A stretch of 64,000 nucleotides of DNA from Anaerolineae bacterium. Its GTDB lineage: Bacteria > Chloroflexota > Anaerolineae > B4-G1 > SLSP01. This document shows, in pieces, positions 50,557 to 61,131 of this stretch. The number at the start of each line of letters is the position of its first letter. Position 1 is the first letter of the stretch. The stretch lies in NCBI GenBank assembly GCA_026645815.1, contig JAPKMR010000003.1, positions 62,001 to 126,000 of the forward strand, written 5' to 3'. A model generated the notes under the pieces. It searched no databases. It was given only the letters and a program-made list of their open reading frames with translations, and had not been told where the DNA came from. Made by a program: the position numbers and the translations under genes.

Positions 50557-52062
50557 ATGAATGCTAAAGTTGAAGAACTGAAGAAGCATCTATACCAGGT
50601 ATACGATATCAGGTCGGCAGCGGCAGTGCTGGAATGGGATCAACAGATTCTCATGCCTGCAGGAGGGGCCACGGCGCGGGGAGAGCAGGTTGCGACCCTC
50701 AGCGCACTTGCACACGAGATAGCTATCTCTGAGAAGACAGGACGGTTGCTTGAAGCCGCAGAGGCAGAGGTTGTGGGGATGGCTTATGACTCCGACGACG
50801 CGAGTCTGGTGCGCGTGCTGCGCCGTGACTACGACAGAAATACCAAAATCCCCACAGAACTGGTCGCCGAGCGCGCCAAAGTCACAGCCATGGCTTACGA
50901 AGCCTGGAAACAGGCCCGGGCTGAAAACAACGTGGCCCTTTTCGAGCCGCATCTGGAGCGGGTTATGGATGTCATCCGCCGCGTTGCGGATGCACTAGGC
51001 TATGAAGAGCACCCCTATGATGCCCTGCTTCAGAATTTCGAGCCAGGGATGAGAACCTCGCAGGTCACCCAGCTCTTTGAGGATCTCAAAGCGGGTCTTG
51101 TGCCACTGCTCAAGGATATCACCGAACGCGGCAAGCCGATTGACGACAGTTTTTTGAGCCGCGACTATGACGTGAACCGGCAATGGGATTTTACCCTCGT
51201 CGTCCTGCGCGATATCGGTTACGACTTCAATCGGGGACGCCAGGATCAGGCGCCCCACCCCTTCACCACCACGTTCGCGTGCGATGACGTCAGATTGACG
51301 ACGCGCCTGTTTTCCAACCGTCCACAATCGGCAATCTTCAGCAGCGTTCATGAAGGCGGGCACGCGCTCTACGAACAAGGATCGCCGGCGCACTTCGACC
51401 GCACAGCTCTTGCGGGCGGCGCCACCATGGCATTGCACGAATCGCAATCACGCCTCTGGGAGAATATGCTGGGACGCAGCAAAGCCTTCTGGCAGCACTA
51501 TTTCCCTATCCTCAAAGCCTTCTTCCCAAAACCGCTGGCAGATGTGAATCTTGAACAATTCTACCGTGCCGTGAACGTTGTGCGCCCCGATTTCATCCGC
51601 GTAGAAGCCGATGAGGTCACATATAATATGCACATTTTCGTCCGCTTCGAGTTAGAGCAGGCGTTGCTCGCGGGCACGCTGGCCGTCAAGGATGTACCGG
51701 AGGCGTGGAATGCCAAATACCAAGACTACCTGGGCATCACACCACGTAACGATGCAGAAGGCTGCCTGCAAGATGTCCACTGGTGCAGCGGTCTGGTGGG
51801 GTATTTCCCCACCTACGCGTTGGGCAATCTGATCGGGGCGCAGCTGTATCGCCGGATGAAAGCTGACCTTCCAGATGCTGAGACGGGTTTTGCACGCGGG
51901 GAATTCCTGCCGCTGTTAGCCTGGATGCGCGGCCACGTGCATGGACATGGCGCCAAATTCACTGCAGCGGAATTGCTGGAACGCGAACTGGGCGAAGAGA
52001 TTAGCGCACAACCGCTGTTAGAATACATGCGCGACCGCTATAGTGAAATCTACGCGCTGTGA
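50557..52062 (+). CDS. Family M32 metallocarboxypeptidase
   Basis: A 501-residue cytosolic carboxypeptidase of the Thermus/Pyrococcus CP1 type that removes C-terminal residues with broad specificity. The zinc site HEGGHALYE lies near residue 265, preceded by HPFTTTFACDDVRLTTR. The family motif IRVEADEVTYNMHIFVRFELE carries the third zinc-side region. The N-terminal helical segment SAAAVLEWDQQILMP is also diagnostic. AAGGAG precedes the ATG. It is monocistronic, with its own promoter and a hairpin after the stop. Confidence 0.94.
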   Translation: MNAKVEELKKHLYQVYDIRSAAAVLEWDQQILMPAGGATARGEQVATLSALAHEIAISEKTGRLLEAAEAEVVGMAYDSDDASLVRVLRRDYDRNTKIPTELVAERAKVTAMAYEAWKQARAENNVALFEPHLERVMDVIRRVADALGYEEHPYDALLQNFEPGMRTSQVTQLFEDLKAGLVPLLKDITERGKPIDDSFLSRDYDVNRQWDFTLVVLRDIGYDFNRGRQDQAPHPFTTTFACDDVRLTTRLFSNRPQSAIFSSVHEGGHALYEQGSPAHFDRTALAGGATMALHESQSRLWENMLGRSKAFWQHYFPILKAFFPKPLADVNLEQFYRAVNVVRPDFIRVEADEVTYNMHIFVRFELEQALLAGTLAVKDVPEAWNAKYQDYLGITPRNDAEGCLQDVHWCSGLVGYFPTYALGNLIGAQLYRRMKADLPDAETGFARGEFLPLLAWMRGHVHGHGAKFTAAELLERELGEEISAQPLLEYMRDRYSEIYAL

Positions 52063-52092
52063 GTTATCATGGGTACAAGAACAAGGTTTGGA

Positions 52093-52113
52093 GAGCGGCG
52101 CTAAGCGCCGCTC
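52093..52113 (+). terminator. Hairpin after the M32 carboxypeptidase gene
   Basis: GAGCGGCGC - TAA - GCGCCGCTC, a perfect nine-bp stem 30 bases past the stop, followed by CTCAATAAT. Confidence 0.6.
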
Positions 52114-52215
52114 CTCAATAATCCACGCCAGCCTTCCGGGGGCATATCACAGCAAAACCTGCCCCTCCATCCTTAAAACATGACCATACTCACCCGAAGC
52201 ATGCACACACGGCTA

Positions 52216-52244
52216 TTGTCCCGCACTGTCGAATGTGCTACAAT
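52216..52244 (+). promoter_or_regulatory. Promoter of the M20 amidohydrolase gene
   Basis: TTGTCC (52216-52221), 17-base spacer, TACAAT (52239-52244). Confidence 0.6.
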
Positions 52245-52287
52245 TGATGGAATTGGGTAATTTCTATCTAAGGACCAGAGGCAATCC

Positions 52288-53463
52288 ATGAATATCCCCG
52301 AAGAGATTCGGTCGCTCGAAGCACAGTTAATTATCTGGCGACGTGATTTTCATCGCCAACCAGAACTTGGTCTGGAAGAGAAGCGCACCGCTCAAATCGC
52401 TGCGCAGACTTTGCGCACGCTGGGCTACGAAGTGCACGAGGGCATCGCACGCACCGGCGTCGTCGGGCTGCTACGCAACGGCGACGGACCTACGATCATG
52501 GTTCGCGCCGATATGGATGCACTGCCCATTCAGGAAGAAAACTCTGTGGACTATGCCTCACAGCGCCCCGGCATGATGCACGCTTGCGGGCATGATGGGC
52601 ATGTCGCCATCCTACTGGGCATCGCAACCGCAATGGCACAGCACCGCGAGCGCTGGCAGGGCACACTGATGCTCGTCTTCCAACCGGGTGAAGAGGGGCT
52701 GAACGGTGCGGAGATTATGATTCGCGAGGGGGTTCTAGAGCGCTTCAAACCCGACCGCGCGCTGGCGTTGCACCTCTGGAACGATCGCCCCGTAGGCATT
52801 GTGGATGCCACACCCGGACCGGTAATGGCAGCTGCAGAAACCTGGGAAGCCACCATCACCGGCAAGGGCGGGCACGCGGCACAACCAGCAGAGACGGTTG
52901 ACCCCGTTATCGCCGCAGCGATGACGGTGCTCGCACTGCAAACCATCGTCAGTCGCAATGTACCCGCTACCGATGCCGCAGTCGTCACCGTCGGGATGAT
53001 TCACGCAGGCGAGGCCTTCAATGTAATCCCCGATCAAGCGCAGTTACGCGGAACAGTGCGCACCTACAAACCGCAAGTGCGGGAAACCGTTTTGCGGCGA
53101 CTCGATGAAGTCATCCAGGGCACAGCAAAGATGCTGGGCGCGAGTGTCACGCTGAGACAATATCCGCTTACCCCCGCGTTGGTCAACGATGCTGAGACCG
53201 CACAAAGTGTCCAACAGTGCATTGTCACCGTATTGGGAGAGAAAGGCCTGAGCACGGGCTTACAAGTAATGGGCAGCGAGGATTTCGCCTTCTTCCTGCA
53301 GCAGGTTCCCGGCTGTTTCTTCTTTGTGGGGTCGGGAAAACCGGGGGCGCCACTGCTCCAGCACCACAACCCCCACTTCGATATTGATGAGCGCGCACTG
53401 ACCATCGGCGCCGCAGTCATGTTCGAAGCCCTGCAACAGCTGCTGCCACGACACGGAGTTTGA
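52288..53463 (+). CDS. M20-family amidohydrolase (N-acyl amino acid hydrolase type)
   Basis: A 391-residue metal-dependent hydrolase of the M20D branch (IAA-conjugate, hippurate and N-acyl-amino-acid hydrolases). Metal and catalytic motifs are RADMDALPIQE, HACGHDGHVAILLG (near residue 97) and FQPGEEGLNGAEIMI, with the C-terminal ligand in MGSEDFAFFLQ. The dimerisation domain begins around residue 180. The substrate is probably an N-acylated amino acid. The S51-like gene starts two bases after the stop. Confidence 0.9.
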   Translation: MNIPEEIRSLEAQLIIWRRDFHRQPELGLEEKRTAQIAAQTLRTLGYEVHEGIARTGVVGLLRNGDGPTIMVRADMDALPIQEENSVDYASQRPGMMHACGHDGHVAILLGIATAMAQHRERWQGTLMLVFQPGEEGLNGAEIMIREGVLERFKPDRALALHLWNDRPVGIVDATPGPVMAAAETWEATITGKGGHAAQPAETVDPVIAAAMTVLALQTIVSRNVPATDAAVVTVGMIHAGEAFNVIPDQAQLRGTVRTYKPQVRETVLRRLDEVIQGTAKMLGASVTLRQYPLTPALVNDAETAQSVQQCIVTVLGEKGLSTGLQVMGSEDFAFFLQQVPGCFFFVGSGKPGAPLLQHHNPHFDIDERALTIGAAVMFEALQQLLPRHGV

Positions 53464-53464
53464 G

Positions 53465-54160
53465 ATGCCCCAGCGCGGTCCGCTTCAGTGGGTAGATGGT
53501 GAAGGGTGGCTCATTCTCGCCGGTGGCGGCGATTGGCGAAGAGGAGAAACAGATGTTGTTGACGCACACGTCCTCAGCATAGCCAATCTGGATCGCCCAA
53601 TCATCGCGCTACTCTCCGAGAATGATCGAGAACGCGGATACAGCGTTCTTGATCACTACGCCGCCCTGGGTGGGCCTGGCGGCGAGATGGTGATCCTTGA
53701 CGGGGCACAGCGGCAAGTGCTGCACGAACCCCGCTTCTTGTCGCTGATCGCTGAAGCCGGTATCCTCTATCTTGGCGGCGCCCAACCCTGGATTCTGACG
53801 CGTAGCCTGCAAAACACACCCGCGCTCGCTCAAATCCTAAAGGGCTACGGAACGCTCCAAGGATTGCTCATCGTCGGAGCAGACGGCGGCGCGGCAGCGC
53901 TTGGCGCCTGGATAGCCAGGCCCGGTCAAGAAACCAGCACTGCTCCTGGACTGGGTTTGATACGCAGCGCACTTATCGCACCACAATTTACCGGTGTTCA
54001 GGAAAATTCCAGTTTGCGCACGCAATTGCAGCTGCACCCCGGCTTCGTAGGGCTGGGTATTCCCCGCGGGGTTGCCCTGGCGCTCGGACCTCAAGGACAA
54101 GTGGAAACATGGGGACAGGGCGAAATAACCGCAGTAGTTCATGAAAGCCCTCTCGATTGA
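53465..54160 (+). CDS. S51/cyanophycinase-like protein with altered nucleophile site
   Basis: A 231-residue protein with the overall pattern of the peptidase S51 (cyanophycinase/dipeptidase E) fold: WLILAGGGDWR at the N-terminus, a central LYLGGAQPWIL, and VGADGGAAALGAW where active members have a GTSAGA-type elbow holding the serine. Here the serine is replaced, so classical activity is doubtful. Coupled to the M20 gene by a two-base spacing. It may be a binding or regulatory protein, or a different hydrolase. The gene is 200 bases before korA on the same strand. Confidence 0.65.
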   Translation: MPQRGPLQWVDGEGWLILAGGGDWRRGETDVVDAHVLSIANLDRPIIALLSENDRERGYSVLDHYAALGGPGGEMVILDGAQRQVLHEPRFLSLIAEAGILYLGGAQPWILTRSLQNTPALAQILKGYGTLQGLLIVGADGGAAALGAWIARPGQETSTAPGLGLIRSALIAPQFTGVQENSSLRTQLQLHPGFVGLGIPRGVALALGPQGQVETWGQGEITAVVHESPLD

Positions 54161-54363
54161 AGCAAACACGGCTTCCGTGAGGCAGCGACCTGCTAAGGAA
54201 GGGACTGAGGGGACCAGAAAAGTTCTGGGAATTCACGAGATAAAGATTGACACACAGATATAGGGTGAGCGGGGGCATTTCAAGATTATTGCGGGAGCTC
54301 TGTGGGCCAAGGCGCGCAAAGCCCTGTACTCAAGTGTAAGAATGTGCTCTAGGAGGAGGCAGA

Positions 54364-56145
54364 ATGGGTATCAATACAAGGACCGTTGTTGTACGGATAG
54401 GGGGCGAAGCCGGCGAAGGTACCGTCACTTTGGGTGAGGTATTCACCCGTATAGCAGCACGCGACGGACTGGAAGTCTATACCTTCCGCACCTATCCGGC
54501 AGAAATCAAGGGCGGGCAAGTGCTGTTTCAAACCCGACTTGGGACTGAGCGGGTGCTCAGCGAAGGTGATGCCGCGGATGTCCTGGTCGCCATGAACCTG
54601 CAGGGTTGGGAAGAGAACCTCAATGATTTTCACCCACACGGCGTCCTGATCTACGATCCCGATGCGGTTCCCAATCCAGAGACACACGGACGCCAGGCCT
54701 ATCCTGTTCCAGTTACCAAAATCTCTAAGAGTTTCGACTTTGTACGCGGTAAGAACCTGGTCATGGTGGGTGCACTCGCCTGGATCTTCCGCCTCAAGCT
54801 CGAAACCGCCCGCGCAGTCGTGCAGAAGAGCATGGGGCGTCACGCGGAAGTCCTGGAGAAGAACCTGCAAGCTATCGAGGAAGGCTTTAATTACGCACGA
54901 GAGCACTTCCCCGAGATTTTCCCCTATGAACTGCCACTGCCCGAGAAATCCGCCGAACGGTTACTGCTTTCGGGAGCCGAAGCCATGGCTCTGGGAGCAC
55001 TAGAAGCCGGCTGTCGCTTCTTCGCCGGCTATCCCATTACTCCGGCAACAACGGTCATGGAGACGATGGCACGTTATCTGCCCATGTTTGGCGGCACGCT
55101 TGTGCAGGCAGAAGATGAGATTGCGTCCATCAACATGGCCATCGGCGCCTCTTATGGCGGATTAAAATCCATGACCGCCACCTCAGGTCCGGGGCTTTCC
55201 CTGATGATTGAAGGCTTGAGCATGGCAAGTATGGCCGAGATTCCGGTAGTGGTCGTGAATGTACAACGTGCATCGCCCTCCACCGGTATGCCTACCAAGA
55301 CCTCACAAGGGGACCTGTTCTTGTCGCTTTATGGAGGACATGGTGATGGCCCACGCTTCGTCCTGGCGCCCGACTCGGTAAAAGATTGCTATTACCAGAT
55401 GATCAACGCTTTCAGTCTGGCGGAACACTTCCAAACGCCGGTAATTGTGCTCTCAGATCAGGCGATGGCTTCACGTGTCGAGACGATCCCCTATCCAGAA
55501 GCCATCTGCGGGGTCTGGAGCGAATGCCTCGAGCGCATTCTGCCCACGCCGGAACAGCTTGAGCAAGATTACCGGCGTTATCGGATCACCGAGAGTGGGC
55601 TTTCACCGATGGCAATACCGGGCATGCGCGGTGGCATGTATTTGGCGGAGAGCCTCGAACACGATGAATATGGGCACCCGGCGCAATCGCCGGAGAACCA
55701 CAAGAAGATGATGCAGAAGCGCGCCCGCATTGTTGAGAGTGCGCGCAAACACCTCGTCAACTGGGATTCTTCAGTGCGGCGCTGGGGTGTCGCCAACGCC
55801 AAATTCGGCATCATGGGTTGGGGCAGCACCCGCGGCGCCGTCCGCGAAGCCATGGAGCGCCTGGCAGCTGAAGGTGTGGGAATCGAAGCGCTTTACCCGC
55901 ACACCTTACTGCCCATGCCTGATCAGGCTGTTGCTGAATTTCTGCGTGGAAAGAAAGCGATTCTGGTTCCCGAGCTCAACTTCACCTCGCAATTCGCCCG
56001 GGTGATCGAGCATCGCTATTACAAACAACTTGATGCTCGCGATATTCACGTTCACATGCTGGCGAAGGAGGAAGGCGTGCCCTTCAAGATCGAGGAAATC
56101 TATCAAGCGGCACGCAATATGATCCAGATCGAAGGAGGTCGCTGA
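54364..56145 (+). CDS. korA: 2-oxoacid:ferredoxin oxidoreductase, fused gamma-alpha subunit
   Basis: A 593-residue chain in which the gamma domain (1-190, GGEAGEGTVTLGEVFTRIA, TYPAEIKGGQ) is fused ahead of the alpha domain (about 200-590, with FFAGYPITPATTVMETMA, ATSGPGLSLMIEG). This is the 2-oxoglutarate/2-oxoacid type, which decarboxylates 2-oxoacids and reduces ferredoxin together with the TPP-binding beta subunit. GGAGGAGG precedes the ATG. The stop overlaps the beta subunit start by one base. Confidence 0.95.
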   Translation: MGINTRTVVVRIGGEAGEGTVTLGEVFTRIAARDGLEVYTFRTYPAEIKGGQVLFQTRLGTERVLSEGDAADVLVAMNLQGWEENLNDFHPHGVLIYDPDAVPNPETHGRQAYPVPVTKISKSFDFVRGKNLVMVGALAWIFRLKLETARAVVQKSMGRHAEVLEKNLQAIEEGFNYAREHFPEIFPYELPLPEKSAERLLLSGAEAMALGALEAGCRFFAGYPITPATTVMETMARYLPMFGGTLVQAEDEIASINMAIGASYGGLKSMTATSGPGLSLMIEGLSMASMAEIPVVVVNVQRASPSTGMPTKTSQGDLFLSLYGGHGDGPRFVLAPDSVKDCYYQMINAFSLAEHFQTPVIVLSDQAMASRVETIPYPEAICGVWSECLERILPTPEQLEQDYRRYRITESGLSPMAIPGMRGGMYLAESLEHDEYGHPAQSPENHKKMMQKRARIVESARKHLVNWDSSVRRWGVANAKFGIMGWGSTRGAVREAMERLAAEGVGIEALYPHTLLPMPDQAVAEFLRGKKAILVPELNFTSQFARVIEHRYYKQLDARDIHVHMLAKEEGVPFKIEEIYQAARNMIQIEGGR

Positions 56146-56978
56146 TGGCACGCAAACCCAATGACTACAAGAGCAATGTCAAACCCATCTGGTGCCCTGG
56201 TTGCGGAGATTATGCCGTCCATGCCGCATTGATGCGCGCCTTCGCCGAGCTCGATTTGGCGCCTGAGAATATCGTCGTGGCCTCTGGCATCGGCTGCTCC
56301 AGCCGCCTGCCTGGTTTCATATCCACTTACGGTTTTCACGGCATCCACGGGCGTGTGCTCCCACTGGCAACGGGCATCAAACTGAGTCAGCCGGATAAAA
56401 CTGTTGTGGCTGTTGGCGGCGATGGTGACGGGCTGAGCATCGGAGGGGGACACTTTCCTCACGCCGCGCGTCGCAATATCGAGATCGCCTATATTATGAT
56501 GGATAACAGCATTTACGGTATGACGAAGGGGCAGGCATCGCCCACCTCCGAAAAAGGCACCAAACAAGCCGCATCACCCTACGGCACCATCGAAGCGCCA
56601 CTTAACCCTATTCTGCTGGCATTGGCGTACAACACCTCCTTCGTCGCCCGAGCTTTTTCCGGCGAGTTGAAGGAAATGGTAGAAATCTTCAAAATAGCCC
56701 TGCAACATCCAGGTTTCGCCTTTGTGCAGGTGCTTTCGCCCTGTGTCTCTTTCGCCAACACCTACGACCTGTTCCGCGAGATTACGGCGCCGCTGCCGGA
56801 AGACCATGATGTCACGAATATTACCGCTGCGATGCAACTAGCACAGAGCCAGGCGCCATTGTATCGGGGTATCTTCCATCATTCAGTGCGACCGGGATAT
56901 TCGGAACAAATAGCAGAAATACAGCAACGCGCCCCCAAAATCACCACAGCGGAGCTCATGGACCGCTACGAACGCTAA
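56145..56978 (+). CDS. korB: 2-oxoacid:ferredoxin oxidoreductase, beta subunit
   Basis: The 277-residue TPP subunit. WCPGCGDYAVHAALM is the N-terminal signature. The TPP/magnesium motif is GGDGDGLSIGGGHF, with the following NIEIAYIMMDNSIYGMTKGQASPTS. The conserved GIGCSSRLPG and SPCVSFAN support the fold. No ferredoxin-type 4Fe-4S insertion is present, as in other KorB proteins. Overlaps korA. Confidence 0.95.
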   Translation: MARKPNDYKSNVKPIWCPGCGDYAVHAALMRAFAELDLAPENIVVASGIGCSSRLPGFISTYGFHGIHGRVLPLATGIKLSQPDKTVVAVGGDGDGLSIGGGHFPHAARRNIEIAYIMMDNSIYGMTKGQASPTSEKGTKQAASPYGTIEAPLNPILLALAYNTSFVARAFSGELKEMVEIFKIALQHPGFAFVQVLSPCVSFANTYDLFREITAPLPEDHDVTNITAAMQLAQSQAPLYRGIFHHSVRPGYSEQIAEIQQRAPKITTAELMDRYER

Positions 56979-57001
56979 CGCGACCTTTCCAGGAAAAGAG
57001 G

Positions 57002-57037
57002 TAGGAGCAGAGTAGAGTTAAATCTACCCTGCTCCTA
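57002..57037 (+). terminator. Terminator after korB
   Basis: TAGGAGCAGAGTAGA pairs with TCTACCCTGCTCCTA (15 bp, one mismatch, six-base loop), then TCTT. Confidence 0.65.
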
Positions 57038-57080
57038 TCTTCAACCTGGCTAAAGAAAGCCAATTCACTAGAGCACAACC

Positions 57081-57923
57081 ATGTCCAACCTGCGTCTTAT
57101 TGCTACAGACATTGATGGCACCCTGGCAAATAACCAGGGTGAGCTTGCACCGGAGACCATCACGATGTTGCAGACACTCCTGCAACGCGGTATGCCCGTC
57201 ACCCTGGTCACCGGGTTGAATCCCTGGCCTGTAAGGCAGTATCTGGCGAAGATTAGCGAGGGACGCCACTTTCCAGAACTACGCGCGATTAGCTTTAACG
57301 GGATTTTTCTGCTGGAAGGTGAGGAACTCCATGAGGGCTGTTTTACGGCGCCAGAGGTGATTCGCGAGGCCATCGCTGTGATGTTAGAGGCGAAGCACGT
57401 CCCGCTAGTCTTCGGCGAAGATGGCATCACCCGTTTCTTCCCCCTGGCAGCGGGCATGGCAACCGTTGAGGCGCTGATTGCTGCGCGCCCCTACCAGCCC
57501 TTCGAAGCCGTCGTCAGCGCCGAAGCGCTATTCGCCGTACGACCTGCGCTCGTATCCATGACCGGCAGTGCAGAAGAGGCCGCGGACCTCTATCCACGTC
57601 TGGAAGCTGCGGTGGGCGAACGCGCCTATGTGGTATACCAACCAGGACTGCAGCGCAGTTGGGTGGAGGTAAATCACCACGAAGCGCGGAAGGATATCGC
57701 CCTACTGGCGCTCGCTGCGCGACTTGGCATCACACCGGAAGAAATCCTCTACTTTGGGGATAGCCTTAATGACCTGCCGGTTTTCGAGGCCGTTCCGCAC
57801 GCCGTCGCGGTCGAAAATGCCCGCCCAGAAATCAAAGCCCGCGCCTGGCGTATTGCTCCATCCAATGATGTAGCCGGGGTTGCGCGCTTTCTCGCAGAAC
57901 TGTTTGGGGGCGGAGAAGCATGA
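57081..57923 (+). CDS. Cof-type HAD phosphatase
   Basis: A 280-residue HAD-IIB hydrolase. Motif I is ATDIDGTLANNQGEL, motif II VTLVTGLNPWPVRQYL, and motif IV LYFGDSLNDLPVFEAVPHAVAVENA. The substrates of these proteins are usually phosphosugars. No strong RBS precedes the ATG. The next gene follows after 65 bases, and both appear to be phosphatase-type enzymes. Confidence 0.9.
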   Translation: MSNLRLIATDIDGTLANNQGELAPETITMLQTLLQRGMPVTLVTGLNPWPVRQYLAKISEGRHFPELRAISFNGIFLLEGEELHEGCFTAPEVIREAIAVMLEAKHVPLVFGEDGITRFFPLAAGMATVEALIAARPYQPFEAVVSAEALFAVRPALVSMTGSAEEAADLYPRLEAAVGERAYVVYQPGLQRSWVEVNHHEARKDIALLALAARLGITPEEILYFGDSLNDLPVFEAVPHAVAVENARPEIKARAWRIAPSNDVAGVARFLAELFGGGEA

Positions 57924-57988
57924 GCGGAGCTCTGTCGCTCGACGTTTTCGCCCCGCAGCCACAGTTCTTAGTCCACTAGGTTAAACAC

Positions 57989-58981
57989 ATGACCGACTTT
58001 CCACGCGTGATTAGCTTCGACAGCGGCATCACCATGGTGGTGACGGATCTTCACGGGGACTGGAGGTTGTACGAGCGGTACCGCGAGCTCTTCCTGGCGC
58101 TCTACGAGCAGGGCCTGGCGCAACGCCTCGTCTTCACCGGAGATTTGCTACACCATATCGGACCAGAAGAAGAAGACCGTTCTCTCGGCATCATCCTCGA
58201 TCTGATGGCTCTTCAGAAGCAGCTGCCCAACACCATTTTCGTATTGCTGGGCAATCACGAGTTGCCCCATCTGTACCACATTCCCCTCTCGAAGGGCGAC
58301 TATGCCTTAACCCCGCGCTTTGAAGCAGCGCTAGGCCCTCAAAGGCAGCGGGTGATGGACTGGTTGGAGGCGTTGCCATTTTATGCGCGGACACGAGCAG
58401 GCGTAGCGCTCTGTCATGCGGGGGCCTTTCCCAAGGCGATGGAAAGCGATGCTCTGATGCAGCTGCTATTTTGGTCTCACCGGGCATTGCTGGCGGAGAG
58501 CGCCATGCGAGTACCGGAAGAAGCGCGTCATGCCTTGCGCGAGGAGCTGGGACGCCTTTTGGGCATCCCATACCCCACCCTTGCCCGAACGTACCTCGCC
58601 GTTACCGATATCAAGGATCCGCGCTACGATGATTTTCTCCTCGGGCAAATTGTCGCCAGCGACTCGCGTTTCGATGACCTCTGGTCGGCTTTTTTTACAC
58701 GGAACGAGCGCGAGTATGGAGAAGAACACTACGAGGTGATGCTGATAGCGCTACTGGCGCAACTCTCGCAAGGCTACGCCGCACAGCGCATCCTCGTGAC
58801 GGGACATCTCACCTGCCGCAACGGTTACCGTATCCTGGCAGATGACCGGCAGCTGCGTCTCGCCAGCGGCATCCACGCGGAGCCGCTGAGTTCGTGCCGC
58901 TATCTGCTCTTCGATGCAGGTCGCCCGATCATGCGGGCAAGCGAACTACTGCCGGGATTGGGCAATGTGTTCGAGCAATGA
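57989..58981 (+). CDS. Calcineurin-like metallophosphoesterase
   Basis: A 330-residue protein with all core metal motifs: VVTDLHGDW, VFTGDLLHHIG, LLGNHELPH, a histidine in CHAGAFPK and the late GHLTCRNGY. The pattern resembles the PP2A/diadenosine tetraphosphatase-like branch. Substrate unknown. It ends before a hairpin shared with the converging VOC gene. Confidence 0.85.
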   Translation: MTDFPRVISFDSGITMVVTDLHGDWRLYERYRELFLALYEQGLAQRLVFTGDLLHHIGPEEEDRSLGIILDLMALQKQLPNTIFVLLGNHELPHLYHIPLSKGDYALTPRFEAALGPQRQRVMDWLEALPFYARTRAGVALCHAGAFPKAMESDALMQLLFWSHRALLAESAMRVPEEARHALREELGRLLGIPYPTLARTYLAVTDIKDPRYDDFLLGQIVASDSRFDDLWSAFFTRNEREYGEEHYEVMLIALLAQLSQGYAAQRILVTGHLTCRNGYRILADDRQLRLASGIHAEPLSSCRYLLFDAGRPIMRASELLPGLGNVFEQ

Positions 58982-58983
58982 AA

Positions 58984-59020
58984 ACCGGCTATCTGAGTGA
59001 GATAGCCGGTTGGTTTTCAT
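58984..59020. terminator. Bidirectional terminator between convergent genes
   Basis: AACCGGCTATCT - GAGTG - AGATAGCCGGTT is a perfect 12-bp stem. It lies immediately after the plus-strand stop and before the minus-strand VOC stop at 59071; TGGTTTTCA follows on the plus strand. Confidence 0.75.
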
Positions 59021-59070
59021 GGGTGATCGCCAGGCATCAGCCGTGTTTCACCGCAGCGAGGGGGCGATTA

Positions 59071-59466
59071 CTAGATGGTATGGGGTTGAATGAGGTCCCA
59101 CTTGTTGCCATATAGATCCATGAAGACCACGACCCAGCCGAAAGGCTCGTTGCGCGGTTCCTCGAGAAATCGCACCCCGTGTGCGCGCATATAGTCGTAA
59201 TCCCCCCAGAAGTTAGCGGTCTCCAGAAACAGGAAAACACGCCCGCCGGTCTGATCCCCCACACGGAGAACCTGCTCAGGCCCAACCGCTTGGGCCAGCA
59301 GCAATGCGGCGCCGGACAGTCCTGCCGGAGCTACACGCACCCAGCGTTTGCCATCCCCCAAGGGAGTGTCTTCGAGCACGGTGAAGCGCAACGCCTCAGT
59401 GAAGAAAGCTAGCGCCTCATCGTAATCGCGCACCAGAAACGTTAGCGAAGCAATCAAGTGTGCCAT
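59071..59466 (-). CDS. VOC-superfamily (glyoxalase/bleomycin-resistance-like) protein
   Basis: The ATG at 59466 starts a 131-residue protein; the longer ORF to 59826 runs into proS in another frame and is not real. Two beta-alpha-beta-beta-beta units are visible: LTFLVRDYDEALAFFTEAL with FTVLEDT, and DYDYMRAHGVRFLEEPRNEP with VVFMDLYGNKWDLIQP. These are the standard VOC half-motifs, with a metal-type E or H pattern. Function unknown; dioxygenase, isomerase or sequestration are all possible. Confidence 0.85.
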   Translation of the reverse strand: MAHLIASLTFLVRDYDEALAFFTEALRFTVLEDTPLGDGKRWVRVAPAGLSGAALLLAQAVGPEQVLRVGDQTGGRVFLFLETANFWGDYDYMRAHGVRFLEEPRNEPFGWVVVFMDLYGNKWDLIQPHTI

Positions 59467-59494
59467 AAGTAAACCCCGGTTCGAAAGCGTCCCA

Positions 59495-60958
<1,464 letters not shown>

Positions 60959-61131
60959 TTATAGCCGAAGCTGCACTTTAGAAAAGCAGGCAGGCTATCG
61001 CCTCTGACTGTTCGGGGACTGTTTTGCTGACTTAAGACAGATGCAGCTAAAGGTCGAAAATGACCGCTTGTTTTTGGAGTCTGCGTTGCGGGAACGCGCC
61101 TTGCAGGAGGATCCTGAAGTGGTGCGATTTA

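Noticed and set aside
54161-54363. TTGACA at 54247 as a korA promoter
   Set aside because: No -10-like hexamer occurs at 16-18 bases; the nearest TATAGG is only six bases away.
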